Of a stretch of DNA of 44,413 nucleotides, positions 7,805 through 15,176 are shown piece by piece; within the stretch, counting starts at the first letter, position 1, and the number at the start of each line of letters is the position of its first letter. Source of the stretch: DASSKP01 sp035695045 (lineage in GTDB: Bacteria; Actinomycetota; Actinomycetes; JAFAQI01). The position numbers and the translations under genes were made by a program. Under the pieces are notes generated by a model. That model saw nothing but the letters and a program-made list of their open reading frames with translations. It was not told the DNA's origin and did not search any database. The DNA lies in the NCBI GenBank assembly GCA_035695045.1, contig DASSEX010000071.1:1-44413 (forward strand), in the 5' to 3' direction.

Positions 7805-9031
7805 GTGACCGACCTGCAGATCGACGTCTATGACATGGACCAGTACGAGCGGTCGGGCGTCCCGCACGACCAGCTCAAGAGGCTGCGCAACGAGGCGCCG
7901 GTCTTCCGTCACGACGACCCCCAGCTGCCCGAGGGCTACTGGGCGATCACCAAGCATGCGGACGTCGTCTACGTCTCCCGCAACCCGGAGCTCTTCTCCT
8001 CCTGGGAGAAGACGGCGATGCTCGACGAGTTCCCGCAGATCCAGATCGACCAGCAGCGGCTGTTCATGCTCAACCAGGACCCGCCCGAGCACACGCGGAC
8101 GCGCCAGCTCGTCAACCGCGGCTTCACGCCGCGAATGATCGCGAGGCTCGAGGAGCGCATCCAGCAGAACTGCGACGAGATCGTCGCGCAGGCGCTCGCC
8201 AAGGGCGAAGGCGACTTCGTCACCCTCTGCGCCGCCGAGCTTCCGCTGATCGTCATCGCCGAGCTCATGGGTGTGCCGATCGAGGATCGACACAAGGTCT
8301 TCGACTGGTCCAACCGGATGGTCGGGGGCAACGACCCCGAGTACGGCGTCACCGAGGAGCAGCGTCTCGGCGCGGCGCAGGAGATGTGGGCCTACGCCAA
8401 CGAGCTGGCCAAGAAGAAGCGCGAAGAGCTGAAGGACGACATCGTCTCCAAGCTGATCAGCCCGGACGACGAGGGCAACGTGCTCAGCGAGCTCGAGTTC
8501 GACCTCTTCTTCATGCTGCTCGCGGTCGCCGGCAACGAGACCACTCGCAACGCGATCTCCGGCGGCATGTACGCGCTGACGCAGTACCCCGAGCAGTGGG
8601 AGCGGCTCAAGGCCGATCCCGCGCTCCTGCCGACCGCGGCCGACGAGATCGTTCGCTGGGTCAGTCCGGTGAACCTCTTCCGGCGCACGCCGAAGCAGGA
8701 CGTCGAGATCGGCGGGCAGCCGATCAAGAAGGGCGAGAAGGTCGTCATCTACTACTCCTCGGCCAACCGTGACGAGAGCGTCTTCGACAAGCCGGACGTC
8801 TTCGACATCGGTCGTGAGCCCAACCCGCACGTCGGGTTCGGTGGCGGCGGTCCGCACTTCTGCCTCGGCCGGCACCTCGCCAAGCTCGAGATCGAGTGCA
8901 TCTTCCGCTCGCTCATCACGCAGTGCGACCGGGTCGAGCTCGTCGCCGAGCCCCGGCGGTTGCGGTCGAACTTCATCAACGGCATCAAGGAGATGCAGGT
9001 GCGCTTCGTCCCGGCGGAGGGTTCCGCATGA
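7805..9031 (+). CDS. cyp125: Cytochrome P450, CYP125-like steroid C26/C27-monooxygenase
   Basis: A 408-aa soluble P450. It carries the I-helix motif AGNETT (242-247), ExxR as EIVR (281-284) and the haem loop FGGGGPHFCLG with the thiolate ligand Cys353. CYP125 oxidises the terminal methyl of cholesterol/cholestenone to the acid, the step that starts side-chain beta-oxidation. Similarity to mycobacterial CYP125 is clear in LAVAGNETTRN, ANPHVGFGG-like haem-region residues and LRSNFINGIKEMQV, and the position divergent from fadA5 supports it. CYP142-type sterol P450s are the main alternative. GTG start at 7805 with GAGGGG upstream; first gene of a roughly 9.6-kb operon. Electron-transfer partners are not in the window. 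Confidence 0.82.
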   Translation: MTDLQIDVYDMDQYERSGVPHDQLKRLRNEAPVFRHDDPQLPEGYWAITKHADVVYVSRNPELFSSWEKTAMLDEFPQIQIDQQRLFMLNQDPPEHTRTRQLVNRGFTPRMIARLEERIQQNCDEIVAQALAKGEGDFVTLCAAELPLIVIAELMGVPIEDRHKVFDWSNRMVGGNDPEYGVTEEQRLGAAQEMWAYANELAKKKREELKDDIVSKLISPDDEGNVLSELEFDLFFMLLAVAGNETTRNAISGGMYALTQYPEQWERLKADPALLPTAADEIVRWVSPVNLFRRTPKQDVEIGGQPIKKGEKVVIYYSSANRDESVFDKPDVFDIGREPNPHVGFGGGGPHFCLGRHLAKLEIECIFRSLITQCDRVELVAEPRRLRSNFINGIKEMQVRFVPAEGSA

Positions 9032-9495
9032 CGCAGGAGGTCCTGGAGGCAAGCCACCCGATCGAGTACACCTACACCCGGTCGACCGGTCCGGTGATCG
9101 GCGCCTTCATGACGGCGCTGCGTGAAGGTCGGATCGTCGGCGTACGGGCCACTGACGGCCGGGTGCTGGTTCCGCCGGCGGAGTACGACCCGGTGACCAG
9201 CGAGGACCTGACCGAGATCGTCGACGTGTCCGACGAAGGTGTCGTCACCACGTGGGCGTGGAACGACTCGCCGCGGCTCGGCCAGCCGCTCGACCGGCCG
9301 TTCGCGTGGGCGCTCGTGCAGCTCGACGGCGCCGACACCGGCCTGCTCGCCGCCGTCGACGCTGGTGACGAGGCGGCGATGTCGTCCGGCATGCGGGTCA
9401 AGGCGCGCTGGGCCGAGAACCGGGTCGGCTCGATCCGCGACCTGCTGTGCTTCGTCCCGGCGGGCCCGAAGCAGGCCAGTGGAGCGCTCTCGTGA
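9028..9495 (+). CDS. DUF35 OB-fold protein lacking the zinc ribbon (155 aa)
   Basis: An OB-fold acyl-CoA-associated (DUF35) protein, the type that partners thiolase-like lyases such as Ltp2 in steroid side-chain cleavage. The pattern GPVIGAFMTALREGRIVGVRATDGRVLVPPAEYDPV keeps the N-terminal helix and the loop where the zinc ribbon should be, but the CxxC pairs are gone. The OB part (FAWALVQLDGADTGLLAAVD) is intact. The ATG overlaps the P450 stop (ATGA). Together with the next gene it equals the length expected of a tandem DUF35 protein like Rv3521 of M. tuberculosis, so the two may act as one split unit. Confidence 0.82.
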   Translation: MTQEVLEASHPIEYTYTRSTGPVIGAFMTALREGRIVGVRATDGRVLVPPAEYDPVTSEDLTEIVDVSDEGVVTTWAWNDSPRLGQPLDRPFAWALVQLDGADTGLLAAVDAGDEAAMSSGMRVKARWAENRVGSIRDLLCFVPAGPKQASGALS

Positions 9496-9992
9496 GCGAG
9501 ACGACAGAGGCCGAAGGCCCGGTCACGATCGTCGAGACCCCGATCCACCTCGACTTCTCCTACACACCGGGGGTCGCGTCATCGCGGTTCCTCCGGTCGA
9601 TCGAGCAGGGCCGGATCATGGGTCAGCGCTGCCCGAAGTGCGGCAAGGTCTACATGCCGCCGCGGGGTGCGTGCTCGATGTGCGGCGTCGCCACCGACGA
9701 GGAGGTGACGCTCAGCGGCAAGGGCACCGTCTGCACCTTCTGCGTGACGCGTATCCCCAGTCCGGGGCTCGACGCGCCGTACGTGAGTGCCTGGATCCGG
9801 CTCGACGGCGCGGACATCACCTCGATGTTCCTCATCCAGGAGTGCGACCCGGACGAGGTCCGGCTCGGCATGCGGGTCGAGGCGGTGTGGGTCGACGAGG
9901 ACAAGCGCGAGCCCAACCTCGGTGCCATCAAGTACTTCCGGCCGACCGGCGAGCCCGACGCCGACTACGACACTTATAAGGACTACGTCTAG
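9492..9992 (+). CDS. DUF35 OB-fold protein with rubredoxin-like zinc ribbon (166 aa)
   Basis: The second DUF35 protein of the operon. It has the complete zinc ribbon, Cys47/Cys50 and Cys61/Cys64, in CPKCGKVYMPPRGACSMCG, followed by an OB fold (YVSAWIRLDGADITSMFLI). DUF35 proteins form complexes with thiolase-fold Ltp aldolases and are needed for their activity, so the likely partners are the two Ltp-like proteins downstream. GTG start at 9492 overlaps the preceding stop, and its own stop shares one base with the ltp4 start: tight translational coupling that fits a stoichiometric complex. Confidence 0.87.
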   Translation: MSETTEAEGPVTIVETPIHLDFSYTPGVASSRFLRSIEQGRIMGQRCPKCGKVYMPPRGACSMCGVATDEEVTLSGKGTVCTFCVTRIPSPGLDAPYVSAWIRLDGADITSMFLIQECDPDEVRLGMRVEAVWVDEDKREPNLGAIKYFRPTGEPDADYDTYKDYV

Positions 9993-10909
9993 TGCGCAGA
10001 GATGTGGCGATCGTGTCGTGGGCGTCGTTCGAGACGCCCAGCGAGCCGGCCCGCAACGAGGTCGAGATGCTCCTCCCGGTCATCCAGGAGGCGCTCGGCA
10101 GGGTCGGTCTCACCCAGCAGGACATCGGGTTCACGGTGTCCGGGTCGAGTGACTACCTCCAGGGCTTCCCGTTCGCGTTCGTCGGTGCGCTCGACGCGGT
10201 TGGCGCCTGGCCGCCGATCCGCGAGTCACACGTCGAGATGGACGGTGCGTTCGCGCTCTACGAAGCGGTCAACGTGCTGCAGGAGGAAGGCATCGACACC
10301 GCCCTCGTCTATGCGTTCGCCCGGCCATCCCGTGGTGAGCTCGACCGCACGCTCGCGTTGCAGCTCGACCCCTACTACGTCGCTCCGCTGTGGCCGGACG
10401 CGCGCGGCCTCGCCGCGCTGCAGGCACAGGCGATGAAGGACAGCGGCCGTTACGGCGACGTTCCGGACGTGCCGCCGACCTACGTCGCCGATGGTTGCGT
10501 TGCGGTAGTGCTCGCGGTCGGTGACAAGGCTCGGGAGCTCACCGACAACCCGGTCTGGATCCGTGGCATCGACCACCGGATCGAGTCGCCATCGCTCGGT
10601 GTCAGAGACCTCACGACGTCGGCATCGGCGAAAGCGGCGGCGTCGACGGCCGGCGTACAGGACGTGGACGCGGCGTGGCTGCACGTGCCCTACCCGCACC
10701 AGGAGCTGGTGCTGCGCGATGCGCTCGGTCTCGACGGGCAGCCGGTCGACAGCGCCGCCGGTCCGGTGATGGTCGGCGGGCTCGAGCGACTGGCTGCCGC
10801 GGCGGCCGGCATCGCCGGCGGGAGGGCGCGTCGCGCCGTCGCGCACGCGACCAGCGGGCCCTGCCTGCAACAGAACCTCGTCGCCGTACTGGAAGGGGCC
10901 GAGCGATGA
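9992..10909 (+). CDS. ltp4: Thiolase-fold steroid-CoA lyase, Ltp4-like (305 aa)
   Basis: A member of the SCP2/thiolase-like Ltp family. Ltp3 and Ltp4 are known in Rhodococcus as the lyases for C24-branched sterol side chains, performing a retro-aldol cleavage rather than thiolysis. The fold is recognisable (GSSDYLQGFPFAFVGALDAV and HVEMDGAFALYEA), but the thiolase nucleophile Cys is absent: an Asp lies in the equivalent DGAFAL stretch. At 305 aa it is shorter than a full thiolase. GTG start at 9992 overlaps the DUF35 stop by one base. The adjacent DUF35 and Ltp3-like genes reproduce the Rv3521-Rv3523 grouping. Assignment as Ltp4 rests on this context and remembered similarity. Confidence 0.8.
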   Translation: MRRDVAIVSWASFETPSEPARNEVEMLLPVIQEALGRVGLTQQDIGFTVSGSSDYLQGFPFAFVGALDAVGAWPPIRESHVEMDGAFALYEAVNVLQEEGIDTALVYAFARPSRGELDRTLALQLDPYYVAPLWPDARGLAALQAQAMKDSGRYGDVPDVPPTYVADGCVAVVLAVGDKARELTDNPVWIRGIDHRIESPSLGVRDLTTSASAKAAASTAGVQDVDAAWLHVPYPHQELVLRDALGLDGQPVDSAAGPVMVGGLERLAAAAAGIAGGRARRAVAHATSGPCLQQNLVAVLEGAER

Positions 10910-10974
10910 ACTCAATCGCCATATCTCGGCCTTCTATGGCGGCTATTTCGCGATTGATGGGAGGCGCCGCATGA
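10906..10974 (+). CDS. Possible 22-aa leader/coupling peptide between ltp4 and ltp3
   Basis: The 61-bp gap between two otherwise touching genes is exactly bridged by a mini-ORF of 22 codons plus stop. Its ATG overlaps the ltp4 stop (ATGA) and its TGA overlaps the ltp3 ATG (ATGA). The peptide begins MNSIAISRPSM and ends RLMGGAA. It may exist only to carry ribosomes across the gap (translational coupling) or it may be chance; the DNA also contains an inverted repeat. Confidence 0.35.
   Translation: MNSIAISRPSMAAISRLMGGAA
10912..10957. repeat. Inverted repeat in the ltp4-ltp3 gap
   Basis: TCAATCGC (10912-10919) is the exact inverse of GCGATTGA (10950-10957), and a nested pair GCCATA (10918-10923) / TATGGC (10935-10940) lies inside. 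The segment is visibly less GC-rich than the flanking genes. It could be an mRNA-stabilising hairpin, a regulatory structure in the operon, or the remnant of a small repeat element. Confidence 0.55.
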
Positions 10975-12128
10975 GCGCGCGGGTCGCGGTCGTCGGCGTC
11001 GGCCAGACGAAGTACGCCGCCAAGCGGCAGGACGTGTCGATGGCAGGGCTCGTCCGCGAGGCGGCGAAGCGGGCACTCGACGACGCCGGGATGAGCTGGA
11101 CGGACATCGACGCCGTCGTCATCGGCAAGGCGCCGGACATGTTCGAGGGCGTCATGATGCCGGAGCTCTACCTCGCGGACGCGCTCGGCGCGGTCGGGAA
11201 GCCGATGATCCGCGTGCATACGGCGGGCAGCGTCGGTGGCTCGACCGGCGTGATGGCGTCGCACCTCGTGAGCAGCGGCACCCACAAGCGCGTGCTCGTC
11301 GTGTGCTTCCAGAAGCAGAGCGAGTCCAACGCGACGTGGGCGTTGTCGATCCGGCTGCCCTTCACCGGCGGTTCGGTCACCGGCGCCGGTGGCTACTTCG
11401 CACCGGTCATCCGGGCCTACATGCGTCGCGCCAACGCGCCGGACCACATCGGCATCAAGGTCGCGGTGAAGGACCGGCTGAACGCGCTGCGCAACCCCTA
11501 CGCGCACCTCAAGCTCCCGGACATCAGCGAGGAGAAGGTGCGCGAGTCCCCGATGCTGTGGGACCCGATTCGCTACCTCGAGACCTGCCCGTCGAGCGAC
11601 GGCGCCTGCGCGGTGATCCTCGCCGACGAGGACACGGCGCAGGGCACGCCCAACCCGCCGGCCTGGATCCACGGCACCGCGGTGCGCAGCGAACCGACGA
11701 TGGGTGCCGGTCGTGACGTGGTCAACCCGCACGCCGGCCGCGAGTGCGCCAAGGACGTCTATGCGCAGGCGGGCGTCACCGACCCCCGGCGCGACCTCGA
11801 CTGCGCCGAGATCTACGTGCCGTTCTCCTGGTACGAGCCCATGTGGATGGAGAACCTCGGCTTCGCCGACGAGGGCACCGGCTGGAAGATGGTCGACGAC
11901 GGCTCCACGGCGTTCGACGGCGACATCCCCATCAACCCGTCCGGCGGCGTGCTCTCGTCCAACCCGATCGGTGCCTCCGGCATGTGCCGCTTCGCCGAGG
12001 CGGCGCTTCAGGTGCGCGGCATGGCCGGCGAGCACCAGGTCGACGGCGCCCGCAAGGCGCTCGGCCACGCCTACGGCGGCGGCGCGCAGTTCTTCGCCAT
12101 GTGGATCGTCGGATCGGAGAAACCGTGA
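10971..12128 (+). CDS. ltp3: Thiolase-fold steroid-CoA lyase, Ltp3-like (385 aa)
   Basis: A full-length SCP2-thiolase-like protein. It keeps the thiolase scaffold (ALDDAGMSWTDIDAVVIG, the NPSGGVLSSNPIGASGM loop and HAYGGGAQFF near the C-terminus), but the active-site Cys region reads HTAGSVGGSTG with no cysteine, as in Ltp-type aldolases. The expected reaction is retro-aldol cleavage of a 3-hydroxy (C24-branched) steroid side-chain CoA ester, releasing a ketone and a shortened acyl-CoA. It lies between the Ltp4-like gene and a dehydrogenase, and needs a DUF35 partner in known systems; two are encoded just upstream. Ltp3 versus another Ltp is a likely but unproven call. Confidence 0.83.
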   Translation: MSARVAVVGVGQTKYAAKRQDVSMAGLVREAAKRALDDAGMSWTDIDAVVIGKAPDMFEGVMMPELYLADALGAVGKPMIRVHTAGSVGGSTGVMASHLVSSGTHKRVLVVCFQKQSESNATWALSIRLPFTGGSVTGAGGYFAPVIRAYMRRANAPDHIGIKVAVKDRLNALRNPYAHLKLPDISEEKVRESPMLWDPIRYLETCPSSDGACAVILADEDTAQGTPNPPAWIHGTAVRSEPTMGAGRDVVNPHAGRECAKDVYAQAGVTDPRRDLDCAEIYVPFSWYEPMWMENLGFADEGTGWKMVDDGSTAFDGDIPINPSGGVLSSNPIGASGMCRFAEAALQVRGMAGEHQVDGARKALGHAYGGGAQFFAMWIVGSEKP

Positions 12129-12877
12129 GCGGCAGGCTCGAAGGCAAGGTCGCGCTGGTCAGCGGCGGCTCCCGCGGAATGGGTGCCGCGACGGTCCGGC
12201 AGTTCCATGCCGAGGGCGCGTCGGTTGTCGCTGCGGACGTGCTCGACGACGACGGCAAGGCACTCGCCGACTCCCTGGGTGACCGGGTCCGGTTCGTCCA
12301 CCTCGACGTCACGTCCGAGGAGCAGTGGCAGGCCGCGGTCGAGCAGACCGAGCGGGATTTCGGCAAGCTCGACGTCCTCGTCAACAACGCCGGGATCCTG
12401 AAGTTCAACGCGATCGCCGACACTCCCCTCGAGGAGTTCAGGCAGGTGATCGACGTCAACCTGCAAGGCGTCTTCCTCGGCATGAAGGCCGGGATCCCCG
12501 CGCTGAAGCGCGCCGGCGGCGGATCGATCGTCAACCTGTCCTCGACCGAGGGGCTCGGCGCCACGGTCTTCTGCGGCGCCTACACGGCGAGCAAGTTCGG
12601 CGTTCGCGGCATTACGAAGGTTGCCGCCCTCGAGTACGGCGGCGACGGCATCCGCTGCAACTCGGTCCACCCCGGCGGCATCGACACCCCGATGACGCGC
12701 GCCGTCATGGACGAGACCGGACGCAAGTACGTCGCCTCGAAGGTGCCGCTCAGGCGAATGGGCACGGCCGAAGACGTCGCCAATGTGGTCACGTTCCTCG
12801 CGAGCGACGAGTCGTCGTACTGCAACGGTGGCGAGTTCGTCGTCGACGGTGGTGTCACGTCCAGTGCAGGGTTCTGA
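12125..12877 (+). CDS. Short-chain dehydrogenase/reductase, probable hydroxysteroid dehydrogenase (250 aa)
   Basis: A classical SDR. It has the NAD(P)-binding motif GGSRGMG (14-20), the NNAG motif (87-90), and catalytic Ser139/140, Tyr153 and Lys157 (YTASK). An Asp at the end of strand beta-2 (AADVLDDDG) suggests NAD(H). Sequence pattern and length resemble 3-alpha/20-beta-hydroxysteroid dehydrogenases of the Rv2002 type (NLSSTEGL, ASDESSYCNGGEFVVDGG). In this operon it could oxidise a side-chain or ring hydroxyl. GTG start at 12125 overlaps the ltp3 stop. Steroid specificity is inferred. Confidence 0.87.
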   Translation: MSGRLEGKVALVSGGSRGMGAATVRQFHAEGASVVAADVLDDDGKALADSLGDRVRFVHLDVTSEEQWQAAVEQTERDFGKLDVLVNNAGILKFNAIADTPLEEFRQVIDVNLQGVFLGMKAGIPALKRAGGGSIVNLSSTEGLGATVFCGAYTASKFGVRGITKVAALEYGGDGIRCNSVHPGGIDTPMTRAVMDETGRKYVASKVPLRRMGTAEDVANVVTFLASDESSYCNGGEFVVDGGVTSSAGF

Positions 12878-12889
12878 GGAAGGCCGGGC

Positions 12890-14065
12890 ATGAGGATCGC
12901 CTACACCGACGACCAGCTCGCGCTGCGCGACGAGCTGCGTGCGTACTTCGCCGAGCTCGTCACGCCAGAGGTTGCTGCCGAGATGGCGCAGGGCGAGATG
13001 GGCGGCAAGAAGTGCCTGGAAGCCGTGGCGCAGATGGGCAAGGACGGCTGGCTCGGCGTCGGCTGGCCGAAGGAGTACGGCGGTCGCGGCTTCGGGCCGA
13101 TGGAGCAGTTCGTCTTCTACGACGAGGCGCAGCGCGCCGGCGCGCCGGTGCCGTTCCTCACGATCAACACCGTCGGACCGGCGCTGATGCAGTTCGCGTC
13201 GGACGAGGTGAAGAACGACATCCTGCCGCGCATCCTGCAGGGCAAGTGCTTCTTCTCGATCGGGTACTCGGAGCCGCAGGCGGGCACGGACCTGGCCGGG
13301 CTGAAGACGCGCGCGGTGCGTGACGGCGACGAATGGGTCATCAACGGCCAGAAGATCTACACCAGCCTGACCGATCACGCCGACTACATCTGGCTCGCCT
13401 GCCGCACCAACCCGGAGGCGAGCAAGCACAAGGGCATCAGCATCATCCTGGTCCCCACGACGAGTGAGGGGTTCTCCTACACCCCGATCCGCACCATCGG
13501 CGACGCGACGACCTACGCGACCTACTACCAGGACGTGCGGGTGCCGGTCGCGAACACCGTCGGTGAGATCGACGGCGGCTGGACGGTCATCACCACGCAG
13601 CTCAACTACGAGCGCATCTCGCTGGCGTCGCCGGCGATCCTCGAGCGCAACTACCTCGAGACCCGGCGGTGGGCGCAGGAGACCAAGCTGCCGGACGGCC
13701 GGCGGGTCATCGACCAGGAGTGGGTGCAGATCCACCTGGCGAAGGTGCACGCCCGGCTGGAAGCCTTGCGGCTGCTCAACTGGAAGAACATCTGGCAGGA
13801 CAGCGTCGGCAAGGTCAGCATCGCCGACTCGTCCGGTGTGAAGGTCTACGGCACGACGACCTACTGCGAGTGCTACGGGTTGCTGCTCGAGGTGCTCGGC
13901 GCCGCCGGCATCCTCAAGCGCACGTCGCCGGGCTCGGTGCTCGCCGGCCGGGTGGAGCGCGCATACCGGGGGACGCTGATCCTCACCTTCGGCGGCGGCA
14001 CCAACGAGATCCAGCGCGACCTGATCGCGATCTTCGGCCTCAACATGCCGCGATCGCTGCGGTAG
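12890..14065 (+). CDS. fadE26: Acyl-CoA dehydrogenase, FadE26/ChsE4-like (391 aa)
   Basis: One half of a probable alpha2-beta2 acyl-CoA dehydrogenase with the next gene. ChsE4-ChsE5 (FadE26-FadE27) dehydrogenates steroid-CoA esters with long (five- or three-carbon) side chains. Seen here: N-terminal helices, the flavin/substrate block SIGYSEPQAGTDLAGLKT, WVINGQKIYTS, and the C-terminal FGGGTNEIQRDL. The opening pattern (RIAYTDDQLALRDELRAYF), AGAPVPFLTIN and PTTSEGFSYTPI recall FadE26 more than FadE29. Start ATG 12890, 12 bp after the SDR stop. The pairing is strengthened by the 7-bp gap to the second subunit. Confidence 0.86.
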   Translation: MRIAYTDDQLALRDELRAYFAELVTPEVAAEMAQGEMGGKKCLEAVAQMGKDGWLGVGWPKEYGGRGFGPMEQFVFYDEAQRAGAPVPFLTINTVGPALMQFASDEVKNDILPRILQGKCFFSIGYSEPQAGTDLAGLKTRAVRDGDEWVINGQKIYTSLTDHADYIWLACRTNPEASKHKGISIILVPTTSEGFSYTPIRTIGDATTYATYYQDVRVPVANTVGEIDGGWTVITTQLNYERISLASPAILERNYLETRRWAQETKLPDGRRVIDQEWVQIHLAKVHARLEALRLLNWKNIWQDSVGKVSIADSSGVKVYGTTTYCECYGLLLEVLGAAGILKRTSPGSVLAGRVERAYRGTLILTFGGGTNEIQRDLIAIFGLNMPRSLR

Positions 14066-14072
14066 GAGAGTC

Positions 14073-15149
14073 ATGGACTTCGCATTGACCGACGACCAGA
14101 AGTCGTTGCGCGCGCTCGTCCGCGAGATCCTCGCGGACGTCGTGACCCACGACCACCTCAAAGAGCTTGAGTCTGCGAGCTGGTCAGTTTTCGACCGGCC
14201 GCTGTGGCAGAAGCTCGCGACGGCCGGCATCACCGGTATCGCCGTGCCCGAAGCGCAAGGCGGCGGTGGCCTGGGCTTCCTCGAGCTGTCACTCGTCTTC
14301 GAGGAGGTCGGCCGGACCGTCGCGCCCATCCCGGCCGTCGCGACGCTGACGACCGCCTTCGTTCTCGGCGCGCACAAGGTCGCGACCGATCTGCTCGGCG
14401 GCGTCGCCGATGGGTCGACGATCCTCACGACGGCGTTCGAGGGCGAGGTGCTCGCGACCCGGGACGGTGACGACTTCGTGCTGACCGGCGAGACACCGTT
14501 CGTCCCGTACGGCGCCGAGGCCGACGCCGTTGTCGTGCCGGCGCTGTTCGGTGAAGGTCCGGTGGTCGCACTGATCCGCCGCGGCGCATCCGGTCTTGCC
14601 GTCACCGAGCTCGAGACGACCAACCGTGAGCCGCAGGCGATGCTCGTCCTGGACGGCGTACGCGTGTCGGCACGCGACGTCGTCGCGGACGCCGATGAGC
14701 TGCTGCGTGACCTGCGGCTGCACACGACGGCGGCGCTCTGCTCGGTCGCGGCCGGCGTCTGCCAGGCCGCGCTCGACATGACGGCGAAACACACCGCCAC
14801 CCGCGAGCAGTTCGGCAAGCCGATCGCGTCGTTCCAGGCGGTCGGGCAACGCGCTGCCGACGCCTACATCGACACCGAGATGGTCCGACTGACGGCGTTG
14901 CAGGCAGCGTGGCGGCTGGCGGAGGGCTGGCCGGCGACGGAAGAGGTCGCGGTTGCGAAGTTCTGGGCAGGTGACGGCGGGATGCGCGCCTTGCACGCCT
15001 GCCAGCACCTGCACGGCGGTCTGGGCGTCGACCTGGACTACCCCTTGCACCGCTACTTCCTCTGGGGCAAGCAGATCGAGCACGAGCTCGGCACGCCCAC
15101 CCGCCAGCTCATCGCGCTCGGCGCGCACCTCGCCCAGACACCGGTCTGA
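14073..15149 (+). CDS. fadE27: Acyl-CoA dehydrogenase partner subunit, FadE27/ChsE5-like (358 aa)
   Basis: The shorter, divergent partner of the preceding dehydrogenase. In the ChsE heterotetramers each pair binds two rather than four FAD molecules, with binding residues shared between subunits. Visible: TREQFGKPIASFQAVGQRAADAYID (helix G/H region with the FAD-contacting RxQFG), and HLHGGLGVDLDYPLHRYFLWGK near the C-terminus. The N-terminal substrate domain is poorly conserved, as is usual for FadE27. ATG at 14073 follows the FadE26-like stop by 7 bp, supporting co-translation and complex formation. Confidence 0.85.
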   Translation: MDFALTDDQKSLRALVREILADVVTHDHLKELESASWSVFDRPLWQKLATAGITGIAVPEAQGGGGLGFLELSLVFEEVGRTVAPIPAVATLTTAFVLGAHKVATDLLGGVADGSTILTTAFEGEVLATRDGDDFVLTGETPFVPYGAEADAVVVPALFGEGPVVALIRRGASGLAVTELETTNREPQAMLVLDGVRVSARDVVADADELLRDLRLHTTAALCSVAAGVCQAALDMTAKHTATREQFGKPIASFQAVGQRAADAYIDTEMVRLTALQAAWRLAEGWPATEEVAVAKFWAGDGGMRALHACQHLHGGLGVDLDYPLHRYFLWGKQIEHELGTPTRQLIALGAHLAQTPV

Positions 15150-15176
15150 CCGGTCAGCCAGCAGGGAAAGGACGTC

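Noticed and set aside
12071..14818. A 915-codon open frame on the minus strand across the SDR and fadE genes
   Set aside because: It is antisense to three genes with clear catalytic motifs; long antisense frames are normal in DNA this GC-rich, and its translation shows no domain.
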